This document shows, in pieces, positions 5,268 to 7,056 of a stretch of 7,056 bases of DNA. The stretch is taken from positions 1 through 7,056 of the forward strand of contig JAFDAR010000050.1 of assembly GCA_019313735.1 (NCBI GenBank), in the 5' to 3' direction. The first letter of the stretch is position 1. Every line of letters begins with the position of its first letter. The notes below the pieces were generated by a model that did no database searches, had not been told where the DNA came from, and worked only from the letters and a program-made list of their open reading frames with translations. The stretch is from Deltaproteobacteria bacterium (GTDB taxonomy: Bacteria; Desulfobacterota; Syntrophia; Syntrophales; UBA2210). The translations under genes were made by a program, and so were the position numbers.

Positions 5268-6895
5268 TCAAACCTTTATGCCTGCCAGCATATCACCAAG
5301 ATTGGAAACAACTTTCTCATTATTGTTTAGATACTGTTTCTTGGATGTATCATCAGAAGCCTTTTCTAATTCCTTAATACTCAGACCTATTTTATGGTTT
5401 ACAGCATCAATATTCTTTATAACCGCTGACACAACATCTCCAACAGAATAGATGTCTCTGGCAGATTTAATCCTCTCGTGGCTTATCTCGGAGATATGAA
5501 CCAAACCCTCTATGCCCTCTTCTATTTCAACAAAGATGCCAAAGTCCGTAATATTTGTCACTTTCCCGGTAATTATAGACCCTGGAGCATATCTGGATGC
5601 AAGCTTTTCCCATGGATTCTCCTCAAGCTGTTTGATTCCAAGGGAAAACTTCTCCGCATCCACATCAATCCCCAAAATCACCGCTTCAATCTCCTGGCCC
5701 TTTTTATAGAATTCCGACGGGTGCTTTACCCGCTTTTTCCAGGAAATATCCGATACATGTATCAAACCGTCAATATCGTTTTCAATTCCCACAAAAATAC
5801 CGAAGTCCGTAATATTTTTTATCTCACCCTTTATAACGGTCCCTTCGGGATATCTTTCTTTAAGCTCTATCCACGGATTAGGCATTGTCTGCTTGAGGCC
5901 AAGCGATATTCTCTTGTTTTCAGGATTCACATTCAACACCATTACCTTTATGACATCACCTACAGATAATATTTTGGAGGGATGTTTTATCTTCTTGGTC
6001 CAGAACACCTCGGATACATGCACAAGTCCCTCAACTCCCGGTTCAATTTCAACGAATGCCCCATAATCCATGAGACTTACAACTTTCCCCTCTATAATGG
6101 ACCCAACGAGATATTTCTCGACAATGGTATCCCATGGATTTTCTGTAAGCTGCTTAAGACCCAAAGACACTCTCTCTTTTTCTCTGTCAAAACTGAGGAC
6201 CTTAACGGTTATCTTGTCGTCCCTGGAGAATGTCTCCGACGGATGTCTTATCCTTCCCCAGGACATATCGGTAATGTGTAACAATCCGTCTATGCCTCCC
6301 AGATCTATAAACAGGCCATAATCAGTTATGTTCTTTACAATACCCTCTATTACTTTACCTTCTTCCAGGGTTTCAAGTGTCTCTTTCTTTTTCTCTTCCC
6401 TTTCTATTTCCAGTATGGCTTTTCTGGACAGGACAACATTGTTTCTCTTTCTGTCGTATTTCAGAATCTGGAAATCCATAACCTGCCCGATATACCTGTC
6501 AAGATCCTTTACAGGATGCACACTGACCTGGGAACCCGGAAGAAAGGCTGGAAATCCGATATCAACCGAAAGAGTATTAATTCGGCATCCTTTCTCCGGT
6601 CTACTAGAACTTCGATCTCATCACCCACAGAAATCGTTATATTACCATCGCTATCTGTAACTTCATTAAGATAAAGAACGCCTTCTGTCTTGTAGCCGAC
6701 ATCAACCATCGCCGCATCATCATTTATCTGGACTATTTTCCCCATCACAACCTTACCGATGGCTACGTCCTGCAGATTCTGTTCGTAGAGTTCCACAAAG
6801 CTTATATCCTCTTCCTCTTTCTGAAACTCTACCCCCTCAACATGTTCTACTTCTTTCTTTTCCGGTTCAGTTATTAAGTTATCTTCGTTAACCAT
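5268..6895 (-). CDS. rpsA: 30S ribosomal protein S1, frame broken in S1 domain 2
   Basis: S1 binds mRNA on the 30S subunit and helps initiation. The ATG at 6893-6895 is chosen because AGGGGG lies 10 bases upstream; earlier in-frame ATGs lack such a site. An acidic N-terminus leads into S1 domain 1, ending VLVDRRKDAE (about 6581). The frame then fails, and domain 2 resumes one frame over at 6572 with LSVDIGFPAFLPGSQV. Domains 3-6 are intact at about 6362-6150, 6107-5889, 5846-5628 and 5585-5370, each with the (D)YG/FG(I/A)F and GL(V/L/I)H signatures, joined by NPW-containing linkers. A short tail ends MLAGIKV. About 40 residues (LSREK... to ...VKGG in the family) are missing at the break; adding them back gives about 580 residues, the usual size. 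Identical 15-base stretches at 5542-5556 and 5803-5817 reflect the domain repeats. As printed, a full-length S1 cannot be made. Confidence 0.92.
6570..6580 (-). other. Frame break and probable internal loss in rpsA
   Basis: The upstream frame encodes KDAE to 6581 and then leaves the family pattern, reaching a stop at 6509. The downstream frame fits the family from the codon at 6570-6572 (LSVDIG). The shift equals a loss of 3n+1 bases. By family comparison about 115-125 bases are missing, covering the first strands of S1 domain 2. Confidence 0.8.
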
Positions 6896-6942
6896 TAACA
6901 AAATACCCCCTGACATTTTTCTAGGACTACATTTAATTTTTT

Positions 6943-6971
6943 TATCTAACATACTGAAAGTAAAATATCAA
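6943..6971 (-). promoter_or_regulatory. Sigma70-type promoter for rpsA-sppA
   Basis: On the minus strand TTGATA (6966-6971) and TAGATA (6943-6948) are separated by 17 bases, predicting a start near 6936 and a leader of about 40 bases that includes the AGGGGG ribosome binding site. The -10 match is only partial, so this is tentative. Confidence 0.5.
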
Positions 6972-7007
6972 GCCTGGTTATGCCCCCCAGGTCTGCGGCA
7001 AACTTGA
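6968..7007. repeat. Interrupted inverted repeat upstream of rpsA
   Basis: TCAAGCCTGG (6968-6977) is matched by CCAGG (6987-6991) and CTTGA (7003-7007), the second arm being interrupted by 11 bases. It overlaps the proposed -35 element. It may be an operator or an RNA hairpin of an upstream transcript, or chance. No coding sequence was recognised in 6953-7056. Confidence 0.3.
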
Positions 7008-7056
7008 TTAAAAGCTCGAAAAAGGTTACAATTTATAAAATATTATGAAATCAGAC

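Noticed and set aside
5542..5817. Direct DNA repeat (15 identical bases at 5542-5556 and 5803-5817)
   Set aside because: It encodes the same ITDFGIF motif in neighbouring S1 domains, so it is a protein-domain repeat and not a separate element.
5478..6321. Several plus-strand open frames opposite rpsA
   Set aside because: They are antisense shadows of S1 domain repeats; their apparent similarity to one another follows from the repeats on the coding strand.
6570..6580. Programmed ribosomal frameshift in rpsA
   Set aside because: No slippery heptamer with a downstream structure is evident, and about 40 conserved residues are missing, which frameshifting cannot restore.

Overview
This window looks like chromosomal core sequence from a Gram-negative bacterium, most likely a deltaproteobacterium (Desulfobacterota, perhaps near Syntrophales). 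That rests on recalled family resemblance: a six-domain S1 protein next to a short SppA, a MetK of a divergent type, and a DUF502 membrane protein. No rRNA, tRNA, CRISPR array or mobile element was seen.

Layout. Six of the seven genes lie on the minus strand in two blocks. The right block (about 6971 down to 3555) reads rpsA (ribosomal protein S1), sppA (signal peptide peptidase), then an enoyl-CoA hydratase/isomerase-family gene. A sigma70-like promoter and a strong ribosome binding site precede rpsA, and the 37 and 8 base gaps suggest one transcript. The left block (about 3078 down to 1) reads panC, panD, a DUF502 gene, and the 5' part of metK, which runs off the window edge. PanD makes beta-alanine and PanC joins it to pantoate, so this block supports coenzyme A synthesis, with SAM synthetase at its end. 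A small plus-strand gene (3248-3523) sits between the blocks and carries a lone sigma70 region 4 helix-turn-helix behind a cysteine-rich N-terminus.

Main points for a second look. (1) panC has an untranslated leader with a good promoter and an intrinsic terminator whose U-tract touches the panC ribosome binding site, the layout of an attenuator or riboswitch. A 23-codon ORF ends just before the terminator stem. (2) rpsA and metK are both broken in frame. At each break, residues normally conserved in the family are absent: about 40 in S1 domain 2, and about 20-25 around the MetK active-site loop. Two similar lesions in two normally essential genes point to assembly or consensus error, or to real decay; the window alone cannot decide. 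(3) The free-standing sigma region 4 protein has no core-binding region 2. (4) The enoyl-CoA hydratase homologue has Asn in place of one of the two catalytic glutamates.

Gene-free stretches. The only one over 300 bases is 2881-3247; it holds the divergent promoters of panC and the sigma-like gene plus the panC leader. The 188-base panC-panD gap holds one weak hairpin, and the 110-base panD-DUF502 gap holds a perfect 8-bp GC-rich hairpin.
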